Positions 7,837 through 16,538 of a stretch of 64,000 nucleotides of DNA are shown piece after piece. The notes under the pieces were generated by a model. It did not search any database. It saw only the letters and a list, made by a program, of their open reading frames with translations, and had not been told where the DNA came from. Position 1 is the stretch's first letter. Each line of letters starts with the position of its first letter. Origin of the DNA: Cupidesulfovibrio sp000226255 (lineage in GTDB: Bacteria; Desulfobacterota; Desulfovibrionia; Desulfovibrionales; Desulfovibrionaceae); assembly GCF_003402415.2 (NCBI RefSeq), contig NZ_AP036014.1, positions 1,550,001 through 1,614,000 on the forward strand. Direction: 5' to 3'. The position numbers and the translations under genes are program-made.

Positions 7837-9765
7837 ATGCAGCTTACCCACCCCGCCTTCATCGAGCCCTTCGACCTGTACATGTTCGGCAAGGGCGAAC
7901 ACTGGGACCTCTACCGGGTACTCGGGGCGCACCCCATGGCGCAGGACGGCGCGGAAGGTTACCGGGTGGCCGTGTGGGCCCCTTCCGCCCGCGAGGTGCA
8001 CCTGGTGGGCGACTTCAACGACTGGCGCTGGGGCGAGTACCCGCTCTATCCCGTGGGCGTTTCCGGCGTGTGGGCGGCCTTCGTGCCCGGCATGCGCAAG
8101 GGCGCGCTGTACAAGTTCGGTATCCGCACCGGTGACGGCGACAACGGCGGCGGGCGCATCGTCTACAAGACCGACCCCTTCGCCCTGTATGCCGAAATGC
8201 GCCCCGGCGTGGCCGCCGTGGCCTGGGACATCGACAACCACCAGTGGGCCGACGGCGACTGGATGCAGCGCCGTGCCGAGGCGGGGCCGCCGCTCCGGCA
8301 GGCCGTGTCCATCTACGAGGTGCACGCGGGCTCGTGGCAGCGCAAGACCGACGGCTCGGGCGTGGGCGGCCATCCCTTTCTGTCGTGGGACGAACTGGGC
8401 GACGGGCTGATCCCGCACGTGCAGAACCTGGGCTTCACCCACATCGAACTGCTGCCCGTGGCGGAACACCCGCTGGACCAGTCGTGGGGCTACCAGACCG
8501 GGCACTATTATGCGCCCACCTCGCGCCACGGAACGCCGGAAGACTTCAAGCGCTTCGTGGACCGCTGCCATCAGGCGGGCATAGGGGTCATTCTCGATTG
8601 GGTGCCCGCGCACTTTCCCAAGGACGATTGGAGCCTTGGCCGCTTCGACGGCACGGCCCTGTTCGAGCACCTGGACCCGCGCCGGGGCGAGCACCCGGAC
8701 TGGGGCACCTTCATCTTCAACTACGGCCGGCACGAGGTACGCAACTTTCTGCTGGCCAACGCCCTGTACTGGCTGCGCGAATTCCACATCGACGGCCTGC
8801 GCATGGACGCCGTGGCCTCCATGCTCTACCTCGACTATTCGCGCGAGGACGGCGACTGGCTGCCCAACGAGCACGGCGGGCGCGAGAACCTGGATGCCGT
8901 GGAATTCCTGCGCCAGCTGAACGTGGTGGTGCACGGGCAGTTCCCCGGGGCCATGACCATCGCGGAAGAATCCACGGCCTGGGCGGGGGTGTCGCGCCCG
9001 GTGTATACCGGCGGGCTTGGCTTCACCTTCAAGTGGAACATGGGCTGGATGCACGACACGCTGGACTACTTCCGGCACGAGCCGGTGCACCGCGCCTACC
9101 ACCACAACGCGCTCACCTTTTCGCTGCTGTACGCCTTCACCGAGAATTTCGTGCTGCCGCTCTCGCACGATGAAGTCGTGCACGGCAAGGGCGCGCTGCT
9201 GTCCAAGATGCCCGGCGATGCGTGGCAGCAACAGGCCAGCCTGCGTGCGCTGTATGCCTACATGTGGGCGCATCCGGGAAAGAAGCTGCTGTTCATGGGC
9301 GGCGAGTTCGGCCAGTGGAACGAATGGGACGAAAGCAGGGCCCTGGATTGGTGCCTGTACCAGTTCCCCGCGCACGGCGGCATCCACGCCCTGCTGCGCG
9401 ACCTGAACGGAATCCTGCGGCGCGAACCCGCCCTGCACGCGCACGACCATGACTGGACCGGCTTTCGCTGGATGGACTTTTCCGACTGGGGCGGCTCGGT
9501 GATCAGCTTCGTGCGGCAGTGTGACGGCGCCCCGCCCGTGCTGTGGGTGTTCAATTTCACCCCCGTGGTGCGCCAGTACTACCGGGTGCCCGCGCCCAGG
9601 GGCGGCACGTGGCGCGAGGTGCTGAACACCGACAGCGAGTATTACGGCGGCTCCAACGTGGGCAACGGCGGCGAATTGCAGGCCCGCACCGACGAGTGGA
9701 GCGGGGGGCACCATCTTGTGCTTACCCTGCCGCCGCTGGCGGGGGTGGCGTTGATGCCGGGGTAG
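7837..9765 (+). CDS. glgB: 1,4-alpha-glucan branching enzyme
   Basis: 642-aa GH13 enzyme that cuts alpha-1,4 chains and re-attaches them in alpha-1,6 linkage during glycogen synthesis. Domain order: N-terminal CBM48 (about 30-130, with VWAPSAREVHLVGDFNDW), catalytic barrel, C-terminal beta domain. Catalytic residues are visible: nucleophile Asp324 in GLRMDAV, acid/base Glu377 in IAEESTAW, and Asp445 in LSHDEVVHG. The N-terminal extra carbohydrate module of E. coli GlgB (728 aa) is missing, as in the shorter class of bacterial enzymes. Pairs with glgA just upstream. The 3' side has a cluster of hairpin repeats. Confidence 0.96.
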   Translation: MQLTHPAFIEPFDLYMFGKGEHWDLYRVLGAHPMAQDGAEGYRVAVWAPSAREVHLVGDFNDWRWGEYPLYPVGVSGVWAAFVPGMRKGALYKFGIRTGDGDNGGGRIVYKTDPFALYAEMRPGVAAVAWDIDNHQWADGDWMQRRAEAGPPLRQAVSIYEVHAGSWQRKTDGSGVGGHPFLSWDELGDGLIPHVQNLGFTHIELLPVAEHPLDQSWGYQTGHYYAPTSRHGTPEDFKRFVDRCHQAGIGVILDWVPAHFPKDDWSLGRFDGTALFEHLDPRRGEHPDWGTFIFNYGRHEVRNFLLANALYWLREFHIDGLRMDAVASMLYLDYSREDGDWLPNEHGGRENLDAVEFLRQLNVVVHGQFPGAMTIAEESTAWAGVSRPVYTGGLGFTFKWNMGWMHDTLDYFRHEPVHRAYHHNALTFSLLYAFTENFVLPLSHDEVVHGKGALLSKMPGDAWQQQASLRALYAYMWAHPGKKLLFMGGEFGQWNEWDESRALDWCLYQFPAHGGIHALLRDLNGILRREPALHAHDHDWTGFRWMDFSDWGGSVISFVRQCDGAPPVLWVFNFTPVVRQYYRVPAPRGGTWREVLNTDSEYYGGSNVGNGGELQARTDEWSGGHHLVLTLPPLAGVALMPG

Positions 9766-9819
9766 TTCGAACGCAGCGTCGGAGGCGTAGCGACAGACTG
9801 CTGGCAAATCCAGATTCTT

Positions 9820-9916
9820 GCGGGGGAGGGACCCTTTTGACGCGCTGCGGTCGCCATCTGTAAGCCTCACGCTTCGCGTTCGGCTACATCTGCCGCAAAA
9901 GGGTCTCCTCCCCCGC
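9820..9916. repeat. Hairpin repeat, copy A
   Basis: Long inverted repeat: a 20-base left arm (9820-9839) pairs with 9896-9916 with one or two mismatches. An inner hairpin sits around TGTAAGCC...GGCTACA. The inner core GCGGTCGCCATCTGTAAGCCTC closely resembles the core of copy C. Lies just downstream of glgB and may also act as its transcription end. Confidence 0.7.
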
Positions 9917-9932
9917 ACCCCCGCTTTGCTGT

Positions 9933-9972
9933 CTTTATCCGTAATGCTCGAAGACTCGCATAACGGCTAAAG
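9933..9972. repeat. Hairpin repeat, copy B
   Basis: 18-base arms (9933-9950 and 9955-9972) around an AAGA loop, about 14 of 18 positions paired. Its core ATCCGTAATGCTCG and CTCGCATAACGGCT is nearly the same as in copy C, without that copy's outer stem. Confidence 0.6.
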
Positions 9973-10032
9973 CTCCCCCAAAAACTTTCATTTGTGTTTC
10001 CTGCGTATTACGAGAATACAGAATGTGGGGTT

Positions 10033-10105
10033 CCAAGGGGCGGCAGCCGCTCTGCGATCGCCATCCGTAAGGCTCGCAAGCTCGTCTAACGGCTGCCGTC
10101 CTTGG
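10033..10105. repeat. Hairpin repeat, copy C
   Basis: Left arm 10033-10049 pairs with right arm 10090-10105 apart from one extra base. The enclosed core (GCGATCGCCATCCGTAAGG, then CTCGTCTAACGG) shares most positions with copies A and B. The three copies fall within 290 bp between glgB and the asparaginase gene. The rest of the 9766-10318 gap holds no recognisable gene. Confidence 0.65.
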
Positions 10106-10318
10106 CCACCGGAGGCTCACAAGAACAGATTTTGTCAACAACCTGAGCGATTCGTGTAGTGCACAAAGGGGCCACTTCGTCCCTGAATATCCGCGCGTCC
10201 TGTCTTCCTTCCCCGTTCTTTCCCCCTGCCTTTCCGCTTCACCTTCGGGCCGCAATTGCGTAGATTCCGCCCGCCCGCGCACAATGCGCGGGCGCATTCC
10301 GGAACCGCAGAGACACAC

Positions 10319-11290
10319 ATGACCGAACCGAGAATCATCGTGCACGGCGGCGCGTGGACCATCCCCGCCGACCGGCGGAAGGCCCACATCGACGGTTGCC
10401 GCGCCGCGGTGGACGCCGTGTGGGGCGAACTGCAACGCGGCATGCCCGCGCTGGAGGCCGTGCGCCTGGCCGTCAACGTGTTGGAGGCCGACCCCACCTA
10501 TGACGCGGGGCGCGGAGCCGTGCTGAACGCCGACGGCCAGATCGAGTTGGACGCCGCCATCATGGACGGAGCCACACTGAACTTCGGGGCCGTGGCGGCG
10601 GTGCGCAGCTTTCTGCACCCCGTGGACATCGCCCGCAAGGTCATGGACACGGAATTCTGCTTCCTGGTGGGCGAAGGGGCGGAACGCTTCGCCCGCGAGT
10701 CGGGCATTGCCGCCATCGACCCCGCCGAACTGGTGGTGGAGCGTGAAGTGCGCCTGTTCAACGAACTGCGCGCCCGCGCGGGCTTTTCCACCCACGACGC
10801 CTTCCGGCCCCAGGCCGTGACGGCGGACGGCACTGCGTGCAACTGCCCGGTGGGGCCGGAACCGGCCATGCCCAAGGGCACCGTGGGCGCGGTGGCGCTG
10901 GACGCGGCGGGCAACATCGCCGCCGCCACCTCCACCGGCGGCACCCCCATGAAGCGGCCGGGCCGGGTGGGCGATTCGCCCCTGTGCGGCGCGGGCACTT
11001 ACGCGGACAACGAAACCGGCGGGGCATCGGCCACCGGTTTCGGCGAAGGCATCATCCGGGTGCTGATGACCCGCTCCGCCTGCGATTTCCTGCGCGATGG
11101 GGGTGCATCCCCCGATGAGGCCGCCCGCAAGGCCATCGACCTGCTGCACCGCCGCGTGTCCGGCCACGCCGGGCTGATCATGCTGGACCGGCAGGGGCGC
11201 TACGGCGTGCACTGCAACACCGAACACATCGCCCATGCCTATGCCCTGCCGGGCGGCGGCATCCACGCGGACGTGGACGTGCGGCGCTGA
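10319..11290 (+). CDS. Isoaspartyl peptidase / L-asparaginase (Ntn hydrolase)
   Basis: 323-aa plant-type asparaginase precursor. The family hydrolyses isoaspartyl dipeptides and asparagine after self-cleavage before a threonine that becomes the N-terminal nucleophile. That threonine is Thr188 in PKGTVGAVALDAAGN, followed by TSTGGTPMKRPGRVGDSPLCGAGTYADN, which carries the second active-site threonine and the substrate-binding Arg/Asp. The N-terminal IIVHGGAWTIP and the DAGRGAVLNADGQIELDA region are also family landmarks. ATG 10319 gives the usual length; no strong Shine-Dalgarno is visible. A terminator-like hairpin follows at 11321. Confidence 0.92.
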   Translation: MTEPRIIVHGGAWTIPADRRKAHIDGCRAAVDAVWGELQRGMPALEAVRLAVNVLEADPTYDAGRGAVLNADGQIELDAAIMDGATLNFGAVAAVRSFLHPVDIARKVMDTEFCFLVGEGAERFARESGIAAIDPAELVVEREVRLFNELRARAGFSTHDAFRPQAVTADGTACNCPVGPEPAMPKGTVGAVALDAAGNIAAATSTGGTPMKRPGRVGDSPLCGAGTYADNETGGASATGFGEGIIRVLMTRSACDFLRDGGASPDEAARKAIDLLHRRVSGHAGLIMLDRQGRYGVHCNTEHIAHAYALPGGGIHADVDVRR

Positions 11291-11320
11291 CGGCGCAATG
11301 CAAAAGCGAAACTGCATGCG

Positions 11321-11353
11321 GGCGGCGGCGGACTTTGGTCCGTCGCCGCCTTT
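11321..11353 (+). terminator. Terminator-like hairpin after asparaginase gene
   Basis: Arms 11321-11333 and 11338-11350 pair at 12 of 13 positions around a TTTG loop, followed by only three T residues. A moderate intrinsic terminator. Confidence 0.5.
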
Positions 11354-11461
11354 CGCGTGCAGCCGCCAAGCCTGCCAACCCCCGCCAGGCCCGCCGTCCG
11401 GGCAGGGGGCGCGTCCATACGCATATGGACAGCCCGCGCGATTGCGCATAGCCTGTGCGGC

Positions 11462-12502
11462 ATGCGTGCGGAACCGTTGCTGATAACCCTTGGCGACGCC
11501 AACGGCCTCGGGCCGGAGCTGGCCTGCCGCCTGCTGTCCGGTCCACAGGCCGCCCCTCTACCCGCTCATTTGATGGGCAGGGCGCTGCTGCTGCTGGGGG
11601 CGGAAGCCTCCTTGCGGGCGCATCTTTCCTTTGCCGGGGGCACTCCCTTCTGGACCCGGGTGGACGACCCGGCGCGGGCGCTGGCGGCTGACGCAGCCCC
11701 CGGCGTGTACCTGTACGAGCCGCCGGGGCTTGCCGACATCCGCGTGCAGGTGGGCCAGGCCACCCCGGACGGCGGCAGGGCGGCGGGCGTGGCCCTTGCC
11801 ACGGCCTGCGACCTGCTGCTGGCCCCTGCGCCTGCTGGTGCTCGGTTCCCTCGTGCTCTCGTCACCCTGCCGCTGCACAAGGCCATGCTGCATGCGGCTG
11901 GCTACGACGTGCCCGGCCACACCGAGTATCTTGCCCGGCGCGCGGGCCTTGGCGACGACGAGGTGTGCATGCACCTTGGCGGCGACGTGCTGCGCGTCAG
12001 CCTGGTGACCACCCACCCGCCGCTGCGCGAGGTGCCCGGCCTGATCACCCGGCAGCGGGTGCTGCACTGCCTGCGCCTGACGGCGGCCCATGCGCGGGCC
12101 ATCGGCGCCGATGGCCCGGTGGCGGTGTGCGGGCTGAACCCCCACGCCGGGGAATCGGGCCGCATCGGCCGCGAGGAGATCGAGGTCATCGCCCCGGCCG
12201 TGGCCGACGCCGTGGCCGAGGGGTTTCAGGTCATCGGGCCGCTGCCCGCCGACACGCTGTTCGTCAAGGCGGCGCGCGGGGCCTATGCCGCCGTGCTGGC
12301 CATGTACCACGACCAGGGGCTGGCCCCCCTGAAGATGCTGCATTTCTCCGACGCCGTGAACGTGACCCTGGGGTTGCCCTTCGTGCGCACCTCGGTGGAC
12401 CACGGCACGGGCTTCGACATCGCCGGAACCGGCGCGGCGGATCTCGGCAGCTTTGCCGCCGCGCTGCGCCTTGCCTGCACCCTCTGCGACGGGAAGGACT
12501 GA
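11462..12502 (+). CDS. pdxA: 4-hydroxythreonine-4-phosphate dehydrogenase (PdxA family)
   Basis: 346-aa NAD-dependent, metal-using enzyme of the DXP-dependent pyridoxal phosphate pathway. Family landmarks are GDANGLGPEL at the N-terminus (usually GDPAGIGPE), HTEYLA, a VTTHPPLREVP metal-ligand region, GLNPHAGESGRIGREE, GPLPADTLF, AMYHDQGLAPLK and the terminal SVDHGTGFDIAGTG. The GDANG variation is unusual but the metal histidines are present. ATG 11462 sets the start at the first family residue; the frame is open 35 codons upstream without family similarity. The next gene starts four bases after the stop, so the two are very likely co-translated. Confidence 0.9.
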   Translation: MRAEPLLITLGDANGLGPELACRLLSGPQAAPLPAHLMGRALLLLGAEASLRAHLSFAGGTPFWTRVDDPARALAADAAPGVYLYEPPGLADIRVQVGQATPDGGRAAGVALATACDLLLAPAPAGARFPRALVTLPLHKAMLHAAGYDVPGHTEYLARRAGLGDDEVCMHLGGDVLRVSLVTTHPPLREVPGLITRQRVLHCLRLTAAHARAIGADGPVAVCGLNPHAGESGRIGREEIEVIAPAVADAVAEGFQVIGPLPADTLFVKAARGAYAAVLAMYHDQGLAPLKMLHFSDAVNVTLGLPFVRTSVDHGTGFDIAGTGAADLGSFAAALRLACTLCDGKD

Positions 12503-12505
12503 GCC

Positions 12506-14245
12506 ATGTACCTGGGAATCGACGTCGGCGGCACGCATACCGATGCCGTGGTCATGGATGGCCGCACCATAGCGGCCAGCGCCAAGGTGCCCACGAACCA
12601 CCACGACCTGCTGGCCTCGGTGCGCGCGGCCATGCAGGGCCTGTTGCGGGTGGTGGAACCGGGCCGCATCACCCGCATGAACCTCAGCACCACCCTGTCC
12701 ACCAACGCCATCGTGGAAGGCAAGACCGAGGACGTGGCGGTGGTGGTGTCCGCCGGGCCGGGCATCGACCCGGAGCACTTCCGCGTGGGGCGGTTCTACT
12801 TTCCCGTGGGCGGGTCCATCGACCACCGGGGCGAAGAGATTGCTCCCCTCGACCCGGCGGAGATGGGCCGGGTGGCCACCGCCTGCTGCGATGCGGGTGT
12901 GCGCTTGTTCGCGGCGGTGGGCAAGTTTTCCACCCGCAACCCCGCGCACGAGACGGCCATGGGCGAGGCCCTGGGCGCACGCGGCGGCGGCAGCCCCGCA
13001 CGCTGCGGCTGCGGCGACTTCGTCTCGCTGGGGCACCGCCTGTCGGGCCAGCTGAACTTTCCGCGCCGGGTGGCCACGGCCTACTACAATTCGGCCGTGT
13101 GGCGGGTGTACAACCGCTTTGCCGACGCCATAGAGCAGTCGGCCCGCGAATTCGGCATCACCGCACCCATCCACATCCTGAAGGCCGACGGCGGCACCAT
13201 GCCGCTGGCCGTTTCGCGCGAGCTGCCGGTGGAATCCATTCTGTCCGGCCCGGCGGCCAGCGTCATGGGCATCATCGCCCTGTGCGACATCCGCGAGGAC
13301 TGCGTGATCCTGGACATCGGCGGCACCACCACGGACATCGCCGTGTTCGCCTGCGGGTCGCCGGTCATCGAGAAGGACGGCATAGAGGTGGGCAGCTATC
13401 CCACACTGGTGCGCGCGCTGAAGACGCGCTCCATCGGGGTGGGCGGCGATTCTCGCCTGCACGTGGCCGCCGGGGCGGTGCGCGTGGGGCCGGAGCGGGC
13501 CGGGGCCAGCATGGCCATGGGCGGCAGACGGCCCACGCTCATCGACGCGCTGAATTTTCGGGGCCACGCCGCCGTGGGCGACGTGGCGGCCTCGGCCCGG
13601 GGCATCCGCGAAATGGCCGGGCTGTGGGACCTGTACCCGGAACGGCTGGCCGACGACGCCATTGCCGAGGCCGTGGCGCGCATCCGCGCCGCCGTCGCCG
13701 ACCTGGTGGACGAGGTCAACGCCCGTCCGGTGTACACCATCATGGAACTGTTGCAGGGCAGGGTGGTGGAGCCAGCCGCCGTGTACCTGATGGGCGGCCC
13801 GGCGAAGGTCATGCAGCCGCTGTTGGCCCCGGCGCTGGGCAAGCGGGTGGAGGTGCCCGACGACTTCGCCGTGGCCAACGCCATTGGCGCGGCGCTCACC
13901 CGCACCACGGCGGAACTGGAACTGTTCGCGGACACCGAAAAGGGCGTGCTGTTCATCCCCACCCTGGGCGTGGAGCGCAAGACCGAACGGGGCTACGACC
14001 TGGAACGGGCCAGGGCGGAAGCGCGCGACGCCCTGCTGGAGCATCTGGCGGGCCTTGGCGTTACCGGCGGCGAAGCGGCGGTGGAGGTGGTGGAGGCCTC
14101 GTCGTTCAACATGGTGGGCGACTACGGCACCGTGGGCCGCAACATCCGCGTGAAGTGCCAGGTGCGGCCCGGCATCATGGGGGATGACGGCGGCCGGAAC
14201 GTGTGCGGGTGCAAACCCTGCCCCGATGGCGGTGACGGCGCGTGA
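12506..14245 (+). CDS. Hydantoinase/oxoprolinase-family protein, subunit A-like
   Basis: 579-aa member of the HyuA/OplA A-subunit family, ATP-dependent hydrolases of cyclic amides (hydantoins, 5-oxoproline) or acetone carboxylase-like enzymes. The N-terminal Hydant_A_N domain starts YLGIDVGGTHTDAVV (actin-like phosphate-binding loop). The Hydantoinase_A domain contains DGGTMPLAVSRELPVESILSGPAASVMG and LDIGGTTTDIAVF (second phosphate loop). No B subunit (HyuB) is encoded beside it, so the reaction is unclear. A Cys-rich end (NVCGCKPCPDGG) is odd for the family. Starts 3 bases after pdxA stops and overlaps the next gene by four bases; the three are probably one transcript. Confidence 0.85.
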   Translation: MYLGIDVGGTHTDAVVMDGRTIAASAKVPTNHHDLLASVRAAMQGLLRVVEPGRITRMNLSTTLSTNAIVEGKTEDVAVVVSAGPGIDPEHFRVGRFYFPVGGSIDHRGEEIAPLDPAEMGRVATACCDAGVRLFAAVGKFSTRNPAHETAMGEALGARGGGSPARCGCGDFVSLGHRLSGQLNFPRRVATAYYNSAVWRVYNRFADAIEQSAREFGITAPIHILKADGGTMPLAVSRELPVESILSGPAASVMGIIALCDIREDCVILDIGGTTTDIAVFACGSPVIEKDGIEVGSYPTLVRALKTRSIGVGGDSRLHVAAGAVRVGPERAGASMAMGGRRPTLIDALNFRGHAAVGDVAASARGIREMAGLWDLYPERLADDAIAEAVARIRAAVADLVDEVNARPVYTIMELLQGRVVEPAAVYLMGGPAKVMQPLLAPALGKRVEVPDDFAVANAIGAALTRTTAELELFADTEKGVLFIPTLGVERKTERGYDLERARAEARDALLEHLAGLGVTGGEAAVEVVEASSFNMVGDYGTVGRNIRVKCQVRPGIMGDDGGRNVCGCKPCPDGGDGA

Positions 14246-15921
14246 AAAAGGATGTTTGCCGGGGCGCGGGGCGGATGGAGTTCGTCCGGCGCGCCTGCCT
14301 GCCGTTGCTTGTCGCTGTCTTCGCGCTGGCCTGCACCGTGCTGCCGGGCGGCGGAGGGATGCCCCACGGCCTTGCTGGCGTGTTGCGTGCGCCAGCGGCC
14401 CTGGCCGCATCGGCCAACGCCACGGTGGCTACGCCCAAGGCACCGACGGCTCCCGCGGTTGCCGCGCCCGTGGTGGCCGCGCCCAAAAGCCCGGCAGTGC
14501 CCGGCGTCACCAGTCCCACGGTGCCCAAAGGGGCGGCGGCCGCAACCCCCGAGGGGGCCAAGGCGCAGACCGCCACCCGCGCGGGAACGCCAGCGGGCGC
14601 GTCTTCCCCCTCGCTTTCCGCCATGATCGGCCAGATGCTCATGGTGGGGTTTCGCGGCGCGCAGCCGCAGGCCGTGGCCCCTTCCGCAAGCGACATGCTG
14701 GGCATGGGCGCGCTGCTGCACCAGGGCCGCGCCAAACACAACGCCACCACGGCCGATGCCGCCAGGGCAGGTGCCGCCGGGACCCCCGCAACCGGGGCCA
14801 GCTACGGCGTCAACGAGGTGCTGTTCGATATCCGAGCCGGGCGCGTGGGCGGGGTTATCCTGTTCGACCGCGACGTGACCACCGGCAGCCCGGAGCGCAA
14901 CGTCATCTCCCCCAAGCAGGTGCGCGCGCTGTCCGCAGCCTTGCAGGCGGCTGCCGGGGCATCCCCCGCCGGGCTGCCGCTGTTCGTGGCCGTGGACCAG
15001 GAAGGCGGCCGGGTGCAGCGGCTGAAGCCGGAACGCGGCTTCACCCAGTACCCCCCGGCACGCCAACTGGGGCAGGGCACGACGGGTGAAACCCGGCTGC
15101 GCGCCGTGGCCATGGGGCGCGAACTGGCCGACGTGGGCGTGAACCTGAACTTCGCGCCGGTGGTGGACGTGGACGTGAACCCGGACAGCCCGGCCATCGG
15201 CAGGCTGGGTCGGTCCTACGGGCGCGACCCGCGCGCGGTGGCGGCACACGCGGCGGCGTTCATCAACGGCATGGCCCATGCGGGCGTGGTTTCGTGCCTC
15301 AAGCACTTTCCCGGGCACGGCAGCGCCCGCGCCGATTCGCACCTGGGCGTCACCGACGTTTCCGCCACTCGCAGGCCCGAGGAACTGTGGCCCTACCGCA
15401 CGTTGCTGCGCCCGACGGGCAACGCCTGGGCCGACGGCTGGGGCGGCATGGTCATGGTGGGCCACCTGTACGACAACCGGTTGGATGCGGCGCACCCGGC
15501 CACCCTGTCGCGCGCGACCATCGACGGCCTGCTGCGCCGCGACATGGGCTGGCGGGGCGTGGTCATCACCGACGACCTGCAGATGGGGGCCATCACCGAG
15601 CGCTACCCGCTGGAAGAGGTGGTGTTTCGCGCCGTGGACGCCGGGGCGGACATCCTGCTGTTCGGCAACAACCTGCGCTGGCAGCCGGACCTGGCGGCGC
15701 GGGTGCATGCGACGCTGACCGGCCTCGTGCAGTCGGGGCGCATTTCCGAAGAGCGCATCCGCCAGTCATACCAGCGCATCGCCCGGCTGAAGGGGCTGCT
15801 GCGCGCGGGCGATGCCCCGTTGGGCGGCAGCGGCCTTGGCGTGCCCGTGCTGCCGGATGCCGGGGACGATGCCGAACAAGGTCGGGTGGGCATCGGCGTG
15901 GGCACCACCACCGCGCCGTAG
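14242..15921 (+). CDS. nagZ: Secreted beta-N-acetylhexosaminidase-like GH3 protein (NagZ family)
   Basis: 559-aa GH3 family glycosidase; NagZ removes N-acetylglucosamine from anhydro-muropeptides in cell-wall recycling. Catalytic features: VDQEGGRVQRL, a KHFPGHG at 354-360 with the downstream DSH (the His/Asp acid-base loop), and nucleophile Asp444 in ITDDLQMGAI. Unlike cytoplasmic E. coli NagZ (341 aa), the protein has an N-terminal hydrophobic segment (CLPLLVAVFALAC) and an Ala/Pro-rich stretch to about residue 110, suggesting export; a lipobox is not clear. I chose the GTG start at 14242, which overlaps the previous stop (GTGA); ATG 14275 is an alternative that also keeps the signal segment. 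Confidence 0.85.
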   Translation: MKKDVCRGAGRMEFVRRACLPLLVAVFALACTVLPGGGGMPHGLAGVLRAPAALAASANATVATPKAPTAPAVAAPVVAAPKSPAVPGVTSPTVPKGAAAATPEGAKAQTATRAGTPAGASSPSLSAMIGQMLMVGFRGAQPQAVAPSASDMLGMGALLHQGRAKHNATTADAARAGAAGTPATGASYGVNEVLFDIRAGRVGGVILFDRDVTTGSPERNVISPKQVRALSAALQAAAGASPAGLPLFVAVDQEGGRVQRLKPERGFTQYPPARQLGQGTTGETRLRAVAMGRELADVGVNLNFAPVVDVDVNPDSPAIGRLGRSYGRDPRAVAAHAAAFINGMAHAGVVSCLKHFPGHGSARADSHLGVTDVSATRRPEELWPYRTLLRPTGNAWADGWGGMVMVGHLYDNRLDAAHPATLSRATIDGLLRRDMGWRGVVITDDLQMGAITERYPLEEVVFRAVDAGADILLFGNNLRWQPDLAARVHATLTGLVQSGRISEERIRQSYQRIARLKGLLRAGDAPLGGSGLGVPVLPDAGDDAEQGRVGIGVGTTTAP

Positions 15922-16079
15922 CTGCTGTTGGGCGTTGTCGGCTGTTCGGTGCGCCGGAACGCGTGTGCCATCCGGTCTTTTCTTCCCCCTCCATCGCGGG
16001 TAGGGTGCGCCCCGTTCCGGCACGTCCCGCTTCCGGCTTCCGGCCGCACGGCGCAACCCCTCTTTCATGGTGCCACCGC

Positions 16080-16538
16080 ATGCATATCGTCCTGTATCAT
16101 CCCGAAATTCCTCCCAACACGGGCAACGTGGCGCGGCTGTGCGCGGCCACGCGCACCGCGCTGCACCTCATCGAGCCGCTGGGCTTCAGCCTGGACGACC
16201 GCTACCTGAAGCGGGCCGGGCTGGATTACTGGCCGCACGTGGACCTTTCCGTGTGGCCGGACTGGCAGACCTATCTTGACGGGCCGGGGCGCGAGCGCCG
16301 CCTGGTCATGACCAGCGCCCGCGCGGGCGCTGCCGTGCACCGCTTCGACTTCACGGACCGGGACGCCCTTGTCTTCGGGCCGGAGACCACCGGCCTGCCC
16401 GCCGAGGTGCTGGACGCCACGCCCCACCACGTGCGCATCCCCATCTGGGGCGAGGTGCGCAGCCTGAACCTGTCCACGGCCACGGGCATCGTGCTGTACC
16501 AGGCGCTGGCCCACACCGGGGCGCTGGAAGGGCGCTGA
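16080..16538 (+). CDS. trmL: tRNA (cytidine/uridine-34 2'-O)-methyltransferase TrmL
   Basis: 152-aa SPOUT-class methyltransferase that 2'-O-methylates the wobble base of tRNA-Leu isoacceptors. The protein begins HIVLYHPEIPPNTGNVARLCAA, and the knot is seen in LVFGPETTGLPAEVLD and SLNLSTATGIVLYQAL, both TrmL signatures. The length equals the E. coli enzyme (157) within a few residues. The stop overlaps the start of cobD (TGATG), so the two are translationally coupled although functionally unrelated. Confidence 0.93.
   Translation: MHIVLYHPEIPPNTGNVARLCAATRTALHLIEPLGFSLDDRYLKRAGLDYWPHVDLSVWPDWQTYLDGPGRERRLVMTSARAGAAVHRFDFTDRDALVFGPETTGLPAEVLDATPHHVRIPIWGEVRSLNLSTATGIVLYQALAHTGALEGR

Noticed and set aside
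6088..9918. Very long open frame on the minus strand opposite glgA-glgB, over 1,200 codons.
   Set aside because: It is a codon-bias shadow: composition is Val/Gln/His/Gly-rich without any domain, and both plus-strand genes are certain.
9820..10105. CRISPR-like or integron attC-like array.
   Set aside because: Units are only partly alike, spacing is irregular, no spacers or cas/intI genes exist, and arms differ between copies. Treated as hairpin repeats.
11558..14410. 950-codon minus-strand open frame opposite pdxA and the hydantoinase-like gene.
   Set aside because: Antisense artefact; no motif and no ribosome binding site.
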